Of a stretch of DNA of 64,000 nucleotides, positions 36,588 to 45,436 are shown one piece after another (position 1 is the stretch's first letter; each line of letters starts with the position of its first letter). The notes under the pieces were generated by a model, which saw only the letters and a list, made by a program, of their open reading frames with translations, had not been told where the DNA came from and made no database searches. The DNA is from Streptomyces sp. NBRC 110028. Lineage in GTDB: Bacteria; Actinomycetota; Actinomycetes; Streptomycetales; Streptomycetaceae. The position numbers and the translations under genes were made by a program. The DNA lies in NCBI RefSeq assembly GCF_001417735.1, contig NZ_BBUZ01000022.1, positions 885,978 through 949,977 of the forward strand, written 5' to 3'.

Positions 36588-37184
36588 TCAGGTCCGCGCG
36601 TGTCCGTACGCCGCGCTGAGCGACGCGAGTTCCGGTTCGCCGAAGCGGTCGCGCAGGGCGTGGAACGCGGCGGTCTTCTCCGCGCCGAAGCGGTCCACGT
36701 GCGCGGCGTAGGCGGTGAAGGAGAGGAAGGCCGGCGGGGTGGTCTTGGTGTGGAACTTGTCCGCGTACATCACCAGTTGCTCTTCGCCGGTCTCCGCCAC
36801 GTAGTCGGCCACCGGCAGGGGAAGCCCCTGGCGTTCGATGTCGTGCCGTGTGAGCCCGACGCCCGTGTGGCAGGAACAGAAGCGGCACAGCCGCTCGGGG
36901 AAGCCCTCCTGGCGGAGGATCGCGTGCCCGAGCACTCCGTGGCGGATGTAGTCGGCGGCCCGGAGCCGGCCGGTGGTGTCGTAGAGCCGGTAGACGCCGA
37001 TGTCGTGGAGGAGGGCACCCGCGCGGACGAGGTCGGCGTCGAGCTGGTGGCCGTCGGCGGCCAGCAGCTGTTCGGCGACCTTCCAGACGATCTCGCAGTG
37101 CGTGTACACGAGTTCGAACGCCGCGCGCGTCGGGGCGTACTCCTCGTGCAGCGCGCGGATGTCGTCGACCGTCGGCAGGATCAC
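36588..37184 (-). CDS. HD-domain phosphohydrolase
   Basis: A 198-residue soluble protein with an HD-type metal-dependent phosphohydrolase fold. His in YTHCEIVWKVAE, the paired HD in LVRAGALLHDIGVY, and a later histidine (FCSCHTGVGLTRHD) supply the expected metal ligands. The conserved AYAAHVDRFGAEK near the end matches the small stand-alone HD proteins. The substrate is unknown. It ends convergently with DoxX. GTG 37184 is the only reasonable start, and its ribosome site is weak. Confidence 0.83.
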   Translation of the reverse strand: MILPTVDDIRALHEEYAPTRAAFELVYTHCEIVWKVAEQLLAADGHQLDADLVRAGALLHDIGVYRLYDTTGRLRAADYIRHGVLGHAILRQEGFPERLCRFCSCHTGVGLTRHDIERQGLPLPVADYVAETGEEQLVMYADKFHTKTTPPAFLSFTAYAAHVDRFGAEKTAAFHALRDRFGEPELASLSAAYGHART

Positions 37185-37217
37185 GGCGGGAGCGTAGCAA
37201 CCATGGCCCGCCGTCCC

Positions 37218-37439
37218 CTACGGCGTGGAGCCGTCCGTGCTCCGGGCGCGCTTGCGGCGGGCGGCGTACGTCAGGGTGGACACCACGCCCGCCGCGCACA
37301 AGCCGCACACCAGCACGATCAGCGGCACGAGCGACCGCACGTCGCGCTCTCCGGCCGCGTCCAGTCCGTATACCGCCGCCACGCCCAGCACGACGAGTCC
37401 CGCCACGAGCTTGCCCGGTTCCATCGGATGCCGCCTCAT
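37218..37439 (-). CDS. Small two-helix membrane protein coupled to PspC gene
   Basis: A 73-residue protein with two hydrophobic helices (LVAGLVVLGVAAVYGL and SLVPLIVLVCGLCAAGVVS) and a basic tail. No family assigned. Its ATG overlaps the stop codon of the PspC gene as ATGA, so it is translated with it and probably acts with it in the membrane. Confidence 0.75.
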   Translation of the reverse strand: MRRHPMEPGKLVAGLVVLGVAAVYGLDAAGERDVRSLVPLIVLVCGLCAAGVVSTLTYAARRKRARSTDGSTP

Positions 37440-38758
37440 GAGCGCGTCACCTCCACGTTGCCCAGTCCGATCGACAGCCGCAGCACCAGCGTTCCGTGGG
37501 CCGCGCCCGCCCCGCCCTTCGGGTTGAGGGTCACGGTCCGCTCCCGTCCCGGCTCGATGTCGATGTCGATGTCGTCGGTGCGCTCGCCCGGGAGGCGGAT
37601 GTCGCCGAGACCCGCCCGGATCTTCATCTCGAGGCGGGCGTCCCGGGGCACGGTCACGGCCAGCTTCCCGGCGCCCACCTCGGCCCGGGTCCGGACGGTC
37701 TGGCCGTCGGCCAGCCGGAGGCGGTCCAGTTTCAGTTCCCCGACGCCCCCGCCCAGCTCGTACGAGGGCCGCACGGCGGCCGCGGAGGGCGGGGCCCAGG
37801 TCTCGCGGGACCAGTCGGTGGTGACGGACCGGGGGAGCGCCGTGGCGGCGGCCAGCAGCGCGCAGGTGAGGACGGTCAGGACGGCGGTCCCGCCGCCCGT
37901 GCGCCCGTACCAGCAGCTGACCACCATCCCGAGCCCGAACACCGCCAGCGCGCTCGCGAGGCCGATCTGCAGGCTGGTGCCGAGCGGTTGGGAGTACCAG
38001 GACAGCCGGGCGCCGGTGGCCGCGGCGGCGAGGGCGACCAGGAAGATCCAGCCGCCGATGGAGGACCGGTCGCGGATCCGGCGGGCCCGCTGCGCCCACG
38101 CCGTGGCCCTGTCGTACGGGCCCTCGTCCGGCCCCCACAGATAGCCCGTGCCCGGCAGTCCCGTCGTACCGTCCTTGACGATGGGATCCCGCCACCACGA
38201 CGGACCCGGCCCGCCCCGCGTCGGCGGAGCCTTGGCCTCCGGGGGCGCGTCGGCGACGGCCTGCGCCGTGGCGGGATCCACCGCGCCGCCGCTCTCCGCC
38301 TGCCGGCGGTGGTGCGACCAATAACCGATACCCGCCACCGCGAGGAACAGCATGAACGAGAACGACATGACGCCGCCGTTGTTCAGCATCGAGAGAAACA
38401 GTCCGCAGCCGACCAGCGCGCACAGCACCGCCGTCAGCGCCGGGCCCTCGACACGCCCGGAGAGCAGCCGGCGTCCCTCGTTCTCGTCCTCCCCGCCGAG
38501 GGGGACGAGCAGCCAGCAGAAGCCGTACACGATCAGGCCGATCCCGCCCGCGACGGCCAGCACGGACAGCACCACCCGGAAGATCACCGGGTCGACGTCG
38601 CAGTAGCGGCCCAGCCCGCCGCACACCCCGGAGATCATCTTCTGGTCACGGCTGCGCCGCAGCGGCGTGCTCAAGAAGGGCGGCGGCGGAGTCCCCCGGG
38701 GTTCCCCGGAACCAGCCGCGCCCTCGCCCTCGTCCGCCACCGTGGGTGCATCGTTCAT
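37436..38758 (-). CDS. PspC-domain membrane protein
   Basis: A 440-residue membrane protein. The PspC domain is at residues 30-90 (LRRSRDQKMISGVCGGLGRYC, here shortened in quotation, followed by DPVIFRVVLSVLAVAGGIGL). Four or more further helices follow, then a C-terminal beta-helical domain of repeated short strands (GVGELKLDRLRLADGQTVRT, ending LSIGLGNVEVTRS), like the toastrack domain found in LiaF-type proteins. That layout suggests an envelope-stress sensor or modulator. The start ATG 38758 is followed by an acidic linker. It is divergent from a Ser/Thr kinase gene and lies near a PspC-fused kinase system. Confidence 0.88.
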   Translation of the reverse strand: MNDAPTVADEGEGAAGSGEPRGTPPPPFLSTPLRRSRDQKMISGVCGGLGRYCDVDPVIFRVVLSVLAVAGGIGLIVYGFCWLLVPLGGEDENEGRRLLSGRVEGPALTAVLCALVGCGLFLSMLNNGGVMSFSFMLFLAVAGIGYWSHHRRQAESGGAVDPATAQAVADAPPEAKAPPTRGGPGPSWWRDPIVKDGTTGLPGTGYLWGPDEGPYDRATAWAQRARRIRDRSSIGGWIFLVALAAAATGARLSWYSQPLGTSLQIGLASALAVFGLGMVVSCWYGRTGGGTAVLTVLTCALLAAATALPRSVTTDWSRETWAPPSAAAVRPSYELGGGVGELKLDRLRLADGQTVRTRAEVGAGKLAVTVPRDARLEMKIRAGLGDIRLPGERTDDIDIDIEPGRERTVTLNPKGGAGAAHGTLVLRLSIGLGNVEVTRS

Positions 38759-38914
38759 GCGTTCATCGTGACAAGACGGTCGTTCCGGCGACATCCGGTG
38801 AAACCCTGGGCCTTCCCTGAGATCATCCCCGATGTCACGGCGACTATCGTGGCGGGTCGAACATGCGCGCCATGCGTGGGGAAGCAGGCCGCCGTGGAGC
38901 GGGAGGGGAGTGCG

Positions 38915-40519
38915 GTGTCGGACGTAGGGCGGCTGATTGCCGGACGGTACCGGCTGGCCGAGCAGATCGGCCGCGGCGGCATGGGTACGGTCTGGCGCGC
39001 CGAGGACGAACTGCTGGACCGTCAGGTCGCCGTCAAGCAGCTGCACGTCTCGCCGCACCTCAGCGAGGAAGAACTGACGACGATGCACGAGCGTACCCGC
39101 CGCGAGGCGCGGAGCGCGGCCCGCATCACGCACCCCAATGTGGTCGTGGTCCACGACGTCGTGGACGACGGGGGGCTGCCGTGCATCGTCATGGAGTACG
39201 TGCCCTCCACGACCCTGGGGGATCTGCTCAAGGAGGGCGGAACGCTCTCCCCCGAGGAGACCGCCCGCATCGGCCGCGGCATGATCGCCGCCCTGCGCGC
39301 CGCCCACGAGGCGGGCGTGCTGCACCGCGACGTCAAGCCCGGCAACGTGCTGCTCGGCGCCAACGGGCGGGTCGTCCTCACGGACTTCGGCATCGCCATG
39401 GCCACCGGCACCTCCACGCTCACCAAGACCGGCGAGGTCGTCGGCTCCATCGACTACATCGCCCCGGAGCGGGTGCGCGGCCGCAAGCCCGGCCCGGCGT
39501 CCGACCTGTGGGCGCTGGGCGCGACGCTCTATCAGGCGGTCGAGGGCCGGGCCCCGTTCCGTAAGCCGACGCCGATCGAGACCGGGTACGCGATCGCCGT
39601 GGACCCCCTGGAGCCACCGAAGCGGGCGGGTGCGCTGGGCCCGCTGATCGAGGCGCTGCTGGCGAAGGAGCCGGAGCAGCGGCCGTCGGCGGAGCAGACG
39701 GAACGGGCGCTGCGCGGCCCGGCGTCGGAGCCCACGACGACGGGGTATCCGGTGCAGGGCGACCAGACGACCGCGACGACCATGGTCCTGATGACGGCCC
39801 GGACCCCGGCCCCGCCGCCGGAGCCGGAGCCGCCACGGCAGCAGGACCCCACCCCGCCGACGCCCGTCCCGGCCCCCGTCCTTTCCCCCGCCCCGCTGCC
39901 CAAGGGCCCCCGCACGTTCCGGTGGACCGCCGTCGGGACGGCGCTGGCGGTCGTGGCGGTGGCGGGCGGCGTCTACGTGTGGAAGACGGGCGACGGCACC
40001 CCGTCCGCCTCCGGCGCGTCCGCCGGCGTCTCGTCCTCCCCTTCGCCGTCATTCACCCCGTCCCCCGTCCCCGAGGGCTACCGCATGGTCAAGGGCCTCG
40101 GGGTCTCCTTCCCCGTCCCCGGCGACTGGCAGCCCGACGCCGACTCGGACGGAAAGCTCGACGGCACCCAGGAGGTCCGCTACCTCGACCCCGCGAAGAT
40201 GGCCCAACTGTCGATCAACGTCCTGGACTTCGCGTCCAACGACCAGGTCAAGCACTTCGAGGACGTCGAGGCCAAACTGAAATCCAACGTCATCGAGTAC
40301 GAGCGGACCCGCCTGCAGGAGACCACCTACCGCGGCATGCCGGCGGCGATCTGGGAATTCCGGTTCAAGGGCCGCGCCCGCTGGTTCCGGGCGATCGACC
40401 TGGGCTTCGGCAACGAGGGCGACAAGGAGTACGCGATCTACCTGAGCGCGCCGGAAGACCAGTGGAGCCAGTACCGCCCGATCTTCGACAAGGTCCGCGA
40501 CGGCATCCACCTCCCCTGA
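38915..40519 (+). CDS. Membrane Ser/Thr protein kinase
   Basis: A 534-residue Hanks-type kinase. Gly loop GRGGMG (19-24), Lys41 (VAVKQ), HRDVKPGN (137-144), DFG (157-159) and APE are present. A Pro-rich linker leads to one transmembrane helix (AVGTALAVVAVAGGVYVW). The extracellular domain starts PVPEGYRMVKGLGVSFPVPG and ends YRPIFDKVRDGIHLP, homologous to the other two kinases here but with an intact C terminus. GTG 38915 follows GGAGGGGAG; an upstream GTG at 38894 would add seven residues. It is divergent from the PspC gene. Confidence 0.93.
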   Translation: MSDVGRLIAGRYRLAEQIGRGGMGTVWRAEDELLDRQVAVKQLHVSPHLSEEELTTMHERTRREARSAARITHPNVVVVHDVVDDGGLPCIVMEYVPSTTLGDLLKEGGTLSPEETARIGRGMIAALRAAHEAGVLHRDVKPGNVLLGANGRVVLTDFGIAMATGTSTLTKTGEVVGSIDYIAPERVRGRKPGPASDLWALGATLYQAVEGRAPFRKPTPIETGYAIAVDPLEPPKRAGALGPLIEALLAKEPEQRPSAEQTERALRGPASEPTTTGYPVQGDQTTATTMVLMTARTPAPPPEPEPPRQQDPTPPTPVPAPVLSPAPLPKGPRTFRWTAVGTALAVVAVAGGVYVWKTGDGTPSASGASAGVSSSPSPSFTPSPVPEGYRMVKGLGVSFPVPGDWQPDADSDGKLDGTQEVRYLDPAKMAQLSINVLDFASNDQVKHFEDVEAKLKSNVIEYERTRLQETTYRGMPAAIWEFRFKGRARWFRAIDLGFGNEGDKEYAIYLSAPEDQWSQYRPIFDKVRDGIHLP

Positions 40520-40562
40520 CCGCCCCGGAAGCGCCTGCGGCGGCAGTCCCGCTCCGGGGACG

Positions 40563-40580
40563 ATCAGGGTCGACCCTGAT
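40563..40580. promoter_or_regulatory. 18-bp perfect palindrome, candidate operator
   Basis: ATCAGGGTC followed directly by GACCCTGAT, centred 43 bases before the start of the PspC-kinase gene. There is no loop, so a protein-binding site is more likely than a terminator. The product of the downstream LuxR-type regulator gene is the obvious candidate to bind it. Confidence 0.55.
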
Positions 40581-40614
40581 GTCCGGAACGCGGGGGCCGT
40601 GTGACGATCGGAGC

Positions 40615-41895
40615 ATGACCGCCGCCGCACCCCCGACCGCCCCCGTCGAGCCACCCCCGCGCAAGCTGTACCGCAGCGCCGAGGGCCGGCTGCTCGGCGG
40701 CGTGGCGCGGGGGCTCGCCGGGCATCTGGGGCTGCCGGTCGCCTGGGTCCGCATCGGCTTCGTCGCGCTGATCATGGCGGAGGGCTTCGGCACCCTCCTC
40801 TACGCGCTGTTCTGGTTCATCGTCCCCCTCGGCGTCGGCGGCGTGCAGGAGACGACGACCCGCCCGCTCACCACCGTCGGCCCCGACGGCCGGCGCCGGA
40901 TCCTGCCCCGCAGGCCGGAGCGCGGCCAGATCATCGCCCTGGTCGCGCTCTTCGTCGGCATGGGCATCTTCGTCCAGGGCGTCCAGCTGGGCCGCGCCAA
41001 CACCTACATCTGGCCGCTGCTCCTCGTAGGGGCGGGCGTCGCCCTGTTCTGGCGGCAGGCCGACAACGCCCGCCGCGCCCAGTGGGTGGAGCTGAGCCGC
41101 AGCAAGCGGGTGCTGCCGCTGGCCCGGGCGGGAGCGGGCGTGGTGCTGGTCGGCGCGGGGGTGACCGGCATCCTCGTCCTGCAGGGCTCGGCCCGGCACC
41201 TGGGCGCCGTCCTCCAGGCCTCGCTCGCCGTGCTCGTCGGCATCGCGCTGCTGGCGGGCCCGTACGTGGTGCGCATGACGCAGGACCTCTCCGAGGAGCG
41301 CCTGATGCGCATCCGCGCCCAGGAGCGGGCCGAGGTCGCGGCGCACGTCCACGACTCCGTGCTGCACACCCTCACCCTGATCCAGCGCAACGCCGAGGAT
41401 CCGCGCGAAGTGGCCCGGCTGGCCCGCGCCCAGGAGCGGGAGCTGCGCGCCTGGCTGTACAAGCCGGAGGGCACCGGCAAGGACGAGGCGGATGAACCGG
41501 ACACCCTCGCTGAGGCGGTCAAGGCGACGGCGGCGGAGGTCGAGGACCACCACGGCGTCCCGATCGAGGTCGTGGTGGTCGGCGACTGCCCGCTGGACGA
41601 GCGGCTGGCGGCCCAGATGCAGGCCGCGCGCGAGGCGATGGTGAACGCCGCCAAGTACGGTGGCGACGGCGGGGCGGTCCAGGTGTTCGCCGAAGTCGAG
41701 GGCGCCACGATCTTCATATCGGTACGCGACCACGGCCCGGGCTTCGATCTGGACGCGGTACCGGACGACCGCATGGGCGTCCGCGAGTCGATCATCGGCA
41801 GAATGCAGCGCAACGGCGGCACGGCCAGGCTGAGGTCCGCGCCCGACGGGGGCACGGTAGTGGAGCTGGAGATGGAGAGGGCGGCGACGACATGA
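40615..41895 (+). CDS. PspC-fused sensor histidine kinase
   Basis: A 426-residue membrane kinase. A PspC domain opens it (KLYRSAEGRLLGGVARGLAG, then AWVRIGFVALIMAEG). About four or five more helices follow, up to residue 220. The dimerisation helix reads ERAEVAAHVHDSVLHTLTLI, with His in HVHDSV as phospho-acceptor. The ATPase domain has the N-box REAMVNAAKYGG and G-box HGPGFDLDAV. PspC-fused kinases form a distinct actinobacterial group thought to sense the membrane. ATG 40615; the stop overlaps the next start as ATGA. Confidence 0.92.
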   Translation: MTAAAPPTAPVEPPPRKLYRSAEGRLLGGVARGLAGHLGLPVAWVRIGFVALIMAEGFGTLLYALFWFIVPLGVGGVQETTTRPLTTVGPDGRRRILPRRPERGQIIALVALFVGMGIFVQGVQLGRANTYIWPLLLVGAGVALFWRQADNARRAQWVELSRSKRVLPLARAGAGVVLVGAGVTGILVLQGSARHLGAVLQASLAVLVGIALLAGPYVVRMTQDLSEERLMRIRAQERAEVAAHVHDSVLHTLTLIQRNAEDPREVARLARAQERELRAWLYKPEGTGKDEADEPDTLAEAVKATAAEVEDHHGVPIEVVVVGDCPLDERLAAQMQAAREAMVNAAKYGGDGGAVQVFAEVEGATIFISVRDHGPGFDLDAVPDDRMGVRESIIGRMQRNGGTARLRSAPDGGTVVELEMERAATT

Positions 41896-42638
41896 CCGAG
41901 GCAACGGGCGGCGCGGGGGCGGCGGGCGGTACCGGCGAGACGGGCGGCACGGGCGGGGCGGACGAGGCGGGGGAGCGGCGCCGGGTCCGCGTCGTCCTCG
42001 TCGACGACCACCGCATGTTCCGCACCGGCGTCCAGGCCGAGATCGGCGAGACCGCCCGTACCGGCGTCGAGGTGGTCGGCGAGGCGGCCGACGTCGATCA
42101 GGCCGTCACCGTGATCACCGCGACCCGCCCCGAGGTGGTCCTGCTCGACGTCCACCTCCCCGGCGGCGGCGGGGTCGAGGTGCTGCGCCGCAGCGCCGCG
42201 CTGATGGCGGCCACGGAGCGCCCGGTGCGCTTCCTCGCCCTGTCCGTATCGGACGCCGCCGAGGACGTCATCGGCGTCATCCGTGGCGGCGCGCGCGGCT
42301 ACGTCACCAAGACGATCACCGGCACCGACCTGGTCGACGCGATCTTCCGCGTCTCCGAGGGCGACGCGGTGTTCTCCCCGCGCCTCGCCGGGTTCGTCCT
42401 CGACGCCTTCGCCTCCACCGACGCCCCGCCCGTCGACGAGGACATGGACCGCCTCACCCAGCGCGAGCGTGAGGTGCTGCGCCTGATCGCGCGCGGCTAC
42501 GCGTACAAGGAGATCGCCAAGCAGCTGTTCATCTCGGTGAAGACGGTGGAGAGCCACGTCTCGGCGGTCCTGCGCAAGCTCCAGCTCTCCAATCGCCACG
42601 AACTCACCCGCTGGGCGACGGCCCGCCGCCTGGTCTGA
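41892..42638 (+). CDS. LuxR-family response regulator
   Basis: A 248-residue regulator paired with the PspC-kinase. A 30-residue Gly/Ala-rich N-terminal tail precedes the receiver domain. Acidic pair in VVLVDDHRMF, phospho-acceptor Asp86 (VVLLDVHLP), Thr/Lys in YVTKTITG. The C-terminal helix-turn-helix is LTQREREVLRLIARGYAYKEIAKQLFISVKTVESH. Translation is coupled to the kinase through the ATGA overlap. Confidence 0.94.
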   Translation: MTEATGGAGAAGGTGETGGTGGADEAGERRRVRVVLVDDHRMFRTGVQAEIGETARTGVEVVGEAADVDQAVTVITATRPEVVLLDVHLPGGGGVEVLRRSAALMAATERPVRFLALSVSDAAEDVIGVIRGGARGYVTKTITGTDLVDAIFRVSEGDAVFSPRLAGFVLDAFASTDAPPVDEDMDRLTQREREVLRLIARGYAYKEIAKQLFISVKTVESHVSAVLRKLQLSNRHELTRWATARRLV

Positions 42639-42778
42639 GAGGAGCCGGCGGGGCGAGGAGCCGGACCGGGGCACGGCGATGCTTTCCCCCGCCGCTCCCG
42701 GCCCGCTTCCGCTCCCGGCCGTTGCCGTTGCCGGCCGTTGCCGTGGCCGTTCGCTGTGAGCGCGCGCGACTCAGCCGG

Positions 42779-44278
42779 TCAGCCGGTCAGTTGGGCGGTG
42801 ACGGCGGGGAGCAGCGTCTCGCGGCACGTCTCGGTGTCGTCCGCCGCCCAGCAGACGTAGCCGTCGGGGCGGATGAGCAGCGCCCCCGCGCCCAGGTCGG
42901 TGGCGCACTTGGCGCGTACGAGGTCGACGCGCTCGGGCAGCGTCACGTCGTCCGGGACGAGCCCGCCCATGTCCAGCAGCACGGCGTGGCCCGCGCCGAA
43001 CAGGGCCGACAGCCGGGTGGGACCGGCGTCGGTGCGGAGGTCGGCGTCCGGGACCCGCTGCCCGGTGAGGGGGTGCGTACCGGGTACGTCGTAGCGCAGG
43101 GCCAGGCCGGAGACCAGCCCCGTCAGATAGCGGTTGGTGTCCGGTAGCCGCATCAGGTCGATGAAGATGTCCCGCAGGGCCGCCACGTCCTCGCTCGGGT
43201 CCGGGTCCGCCAGCACCCGCTGGGCGGCGGTGTGGTGCAGCACCCTGGCCGCGACGGGGTGCCGTTCGGCGTGGTAGCTGTCCAGCAGCCCGGCCGGCGC
43301 CCGGCCCTGCACGGTCGCGGCCAGCTTCCAGCCCAGGTTGAACGCGTCCTGCACGCCGAGGTTCAGGCCCTGGGCGCTGAGCGCCGGGTGGATGTGCGCG
43401 GCGTCCCCGGCGAAGAGCACCCGGCCTTCGCGGTACCGCTCGACCTGCCGGGTCGCGTCGCTGAATCGCGAGGAGTTGTCCACCCCGCCGAGCACCGTCT
43501 CCTCGCCGTAGACGGCCCGCAGCGCGGCGGTGATCTCGTCCTCGCCGACGGGGGTGTCCCGGGTGGGTCCCGACTGGTCTTCGCCCCCGTCGTGCCCGAA
43601 GGTGAGCCGGTAGCGGTCGTCGCCGAGCGGGATGAGCATGGCCCAGTAGCCGTTCGCCCGGCGCGTCAGCGTGCTGATGTGCCCCCGCTCGCGCGGCACC
43701 AGGGACGATACGGCCGACAGCCGGATGTCGGCGAGGACCGCCAGATACGTCCCGGGCCGCCCCGGGAACGGCATCCCGAGCTTCTTGCGCACCGTGCTGC
43801 GCCCCCCGTCGCACGCCACCACATACCGCGCCCGCACCCGGAGCCCGCCGTCCGCCGTGACGCTCACCCCGTCGTCGTCCGCCTCGACCGCCGTCACGGC
43901 GGCGTCCCGCCGGACCCGCGCCCCGAGGGCGGTGGCCCGCTCCTCCAGCACCTCTTCGATCTCCCACTGCGGGAGCATGACCGGGGACGGATGCCGGGTG
44001 TCCCACGCCGTGGTGTCCAGCGGCACCGGCAGCAGCGCGAAGTTCGCGCCGACCGGAGGACCAGGGAATGCTCGGTTCCGCATCGCTTCCAGCAGCCCGC
44101 GCGACTCCAGCAGTTCGGCGGTACGGGCATGGATCGCGCCGCCCTTCGTCTGCTGGTTGCGGCTGGGCAGCTTCTCCAGCACCAGGGTCCCCACCCCGGC
44201 CAGCGCCAGTTCGTACGCGAGCGTCAGCCCGGTCGGCCCGGCCCCCACGACCACGACATCGGTCTCGATCTCGTTCAT
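42779..44278 (-). CDS. FAD-dependent aromatic monooxygenase (PheA/TfdB type)
   Basis: A 499-residue class A flavoprotein monooxygenase. The NAD(P)H/FAD motif VVVVGAGPTGLTLAYELALAG is at about 7-27. The DG motif is CDGGRSTVRKKLGM. The second FAD motif is LFAGDAAHIHPALSAQGLNLG. A C-terminal thioredoxin-like domain without cysteine pair follows. Such enzymes hydroxylate phenols, rifampicin or polyketides; the substrate here is unknown. It is divergent from a TetR regulator, which suggests drug- or substrate-induced expression, with detoxification of an aromatic compound as one possibility. Confidence 0.9.
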   Translation of the reverse strand: MNEIETDVVVVGAGPTGLTLAYELALAGVGTLVLEKLPSRNQQTKGGAIHARTAELLESRGLLEAMRNRAFPGPPVGANFALLPVPLDTTAWDTRHPSPVMLPQWEIEEVLEERATALGARVRRDAAVTAVEADDDGVSVTADGGLRVRARYVVACDGGRSTVRKKLGMPFPGRPGTYLAVLADIRLSAVSSLVPRERGHISTLTRRANGYWAMLIPLGDDRYRLTFGHDGGEDQSGPTRDTPVGEDEITAALRAVYGEETVLGGVDNSSRFSDATRQVERYREGRVLFAGDAAHIHPALSAQGLNLGVQDAFNLGWKLAATVQGRAPAGLLDSYHAERHPVAARVLHHTAAQRVLADPDPSEDVAALRDIFIDLMRLPDTNRYLTGLVSGLALRYDVPGTHPLTGQRVPDADLRTDAGPTRLSALFGAGHAVLLDMGGLVPDDVTLPERVDLVRAKCATDLGAGALLIRPDGYVCWAADDTETCRETLLPAVTAQLTG

Positions 44279-44299
44279 CCCACGCTCCCCTTCGTGTTC

Positions 44300-44348
44300 C
44301 TGCACTCGGTAAATAAGTACACCAAGTGCAGAACTATTCCAAGTGCAG
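44300..44348. promoter_or_regulatory. TetR-type operator with three half-sites
   Basis: An inverted repeat of 11-bp arms (44300-44310 and 44321-44331, one mismatch, ten-base spacer) is followed by a third half-site CCAAGTGCAG at 44339-44348. All lie in the 90-bp gap between the monooxygenase and TetR genes. The spacer AAATAAGTAC is AT-rich and may contain a -10 element. Confidence 0.65.
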
Positions 44349-44368
44349 TGCGGTGCGGTAACGTGGGC

Positions 44369-45010
44369 ATGGTGACGACCGAGAGTCAACCCGGCCTGCG
44401 CGAACGCAAGAAGCAGCGGACCCGAGACGCGATCTCGGACGCCGCGATCGGCCTCTTCTTCGAATGCGGCTACCACGAGGTCTCCGTCGCCCAGATCGCC
44501 GAGGCCGCCGAGGTCTCCAAGCGCACGTTGTTCACGTACTTCCCGACCAAGGAAGACCTCGTGGTGCACCGCATGGCCGACCACGAGACCGAGTCCGCCC
44601 AGGTGGTACGCGCCCGCCCCGCGCACACCACCCCGCTGGCCGCCCTGCGCGATCACTTCCTCGACGGCCTGCGCCGCCGCGACCCGATCACCGGCATGAA
44701 CGACCACCCCGACGTCTGCGCGCTCAGCCGGCTGATCTACGACACCCCCGCCCTGGTCGACCGCATGCAGCGCTTCAGGGCGGGCGGCGAACGCGCCCTC
44801 GCCGAGGCCCTGCGCGACACCACGGACGCGTCGGACCTCACCGCCCGCCTGGCCGCCGTCCAGATCATCGGTGTCCAGTGGGCGCTGTCTGCGGACAACT
44901 TCCAGCGCCTGGCGGGCGGCGAGCCCGCCGACGAGCGTTACCCGGGCGCCGTACGCGACGCCGAGTACGCCTTCGGCCTGCTGGCGAACGGCCTCGCAGG
45001 GCTTATGTAG
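44369..45010 (+). CDS. TetR-family transcriptional regulator
   Basis: A 213-residue regulator. The helix-turn-helix is at residues 13-60 (KQRTRDAISDAAIGLFFE, then VAQIAEAAEVSKRTLFTYFPTKEDL). The C-terminal ligand-binding domain is variable, with ADERYPGAVRDAEYAFGLL at the end. It most likely represses the divergent flavin monooxygenase and itself. ATG 44369 or GTG 44372 are both possible. Its stop overlaps by eight bases the 3' end of the ATPase fragment gene. Confidence 0.92.
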   Translation: MVTTESQPGLRERKKQRTRDAISDAAIGLFFECGYHEVSVAQIAEAAEVSKRTLFTYFPTKEDLVVHRMADHETESAQVVRARPAHTTPLAALRDHFLDGLRRRDPITGMNDHPDVCALSRLIYDTPALVDRMQRFRAGGERALAEALRDTTDASDLTARLAAVQIIGVQWALSADNFQRLAGGEPADERYPGAVRDAEYAFGLLANGLAGLM

Positions 45011-45302
45011 CCGCGATCAGCTTCAACTCGAACCACACCGTCTTCCCGATCCCACAGGCGCGCGGATGCGCGTCCCACGCGTCCGCGAGCGCCGCGATCA
45101 GCGCCGGCCCCCGCCCCGACTCGTCCTCCGCCGTCGCCTGACGCGGCTGAGGCATCACCTCGCTCGCGTCCGACACCTCGACGCGCAGTTTCTCGTCACG
45201 CACTACGCAGCGTGCCCGGACCTCCCGACCAGGGGAAACGCGGGCGTGACGGCAGGCGTTCGTCACCAGCTCGCTGAGCAGGGGTGGCGGGGGAGCCGCC
45301 AT
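45003..45302 (-). CDS. Truncated anti-sigma-type (RsbW-like) ATP-binding protein
   Basis: A 99-residue product containing only the C-terminal two-thirds of a GHKL ATPase domain: N-box LLSELVTNACRHAR, then VRARCVVRDEKLRVEVSD and DESGRGPALIAALADAWD, ending GKTVWFELKL. The usual N-terminal strand and first helix are missing. Just upstream, another frame (from ATG 45340) encodes MNAPTPPLPMDIEWRLPRHP, the expected N terminus of this family, which then runs into a stop. A deletion of roughly 75-110 bases that also changed the frame explains both parts. Probably non-functional. It is divergent from a broken HTH regulator gene, its usual partner. Confidence 0.7.
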   Translation of the reverse strand: MAAPPPPLLSELVTNACRHARVSPGREVRARCVVRDEKLRVEVSDASEVMPQPRQATAEDESGRGPALIAALADAWDAHPRACGIGKTVWFELKLIAAT

Positions 45303-45436
45303 TCGATGTCCATCGGAAGTGGGGGAGTTGGTGCATTCATGTCCGGAATGCCGCTGGTCAGGCGTACCGTGCCGCAGTAACGACGCCGGTACGCAGCGTA
45401 TGCGTACCGCAGGTGCCTCATGGGAGAGAGGGCGCG

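Noticed and set aside
37496..40519. A 1007-codon frame including the third Ser/Thr kinase
   Set aside because: The first 470 codons run antisense to the PspC gene and have no domain; the kinase starts at GTG 38915.
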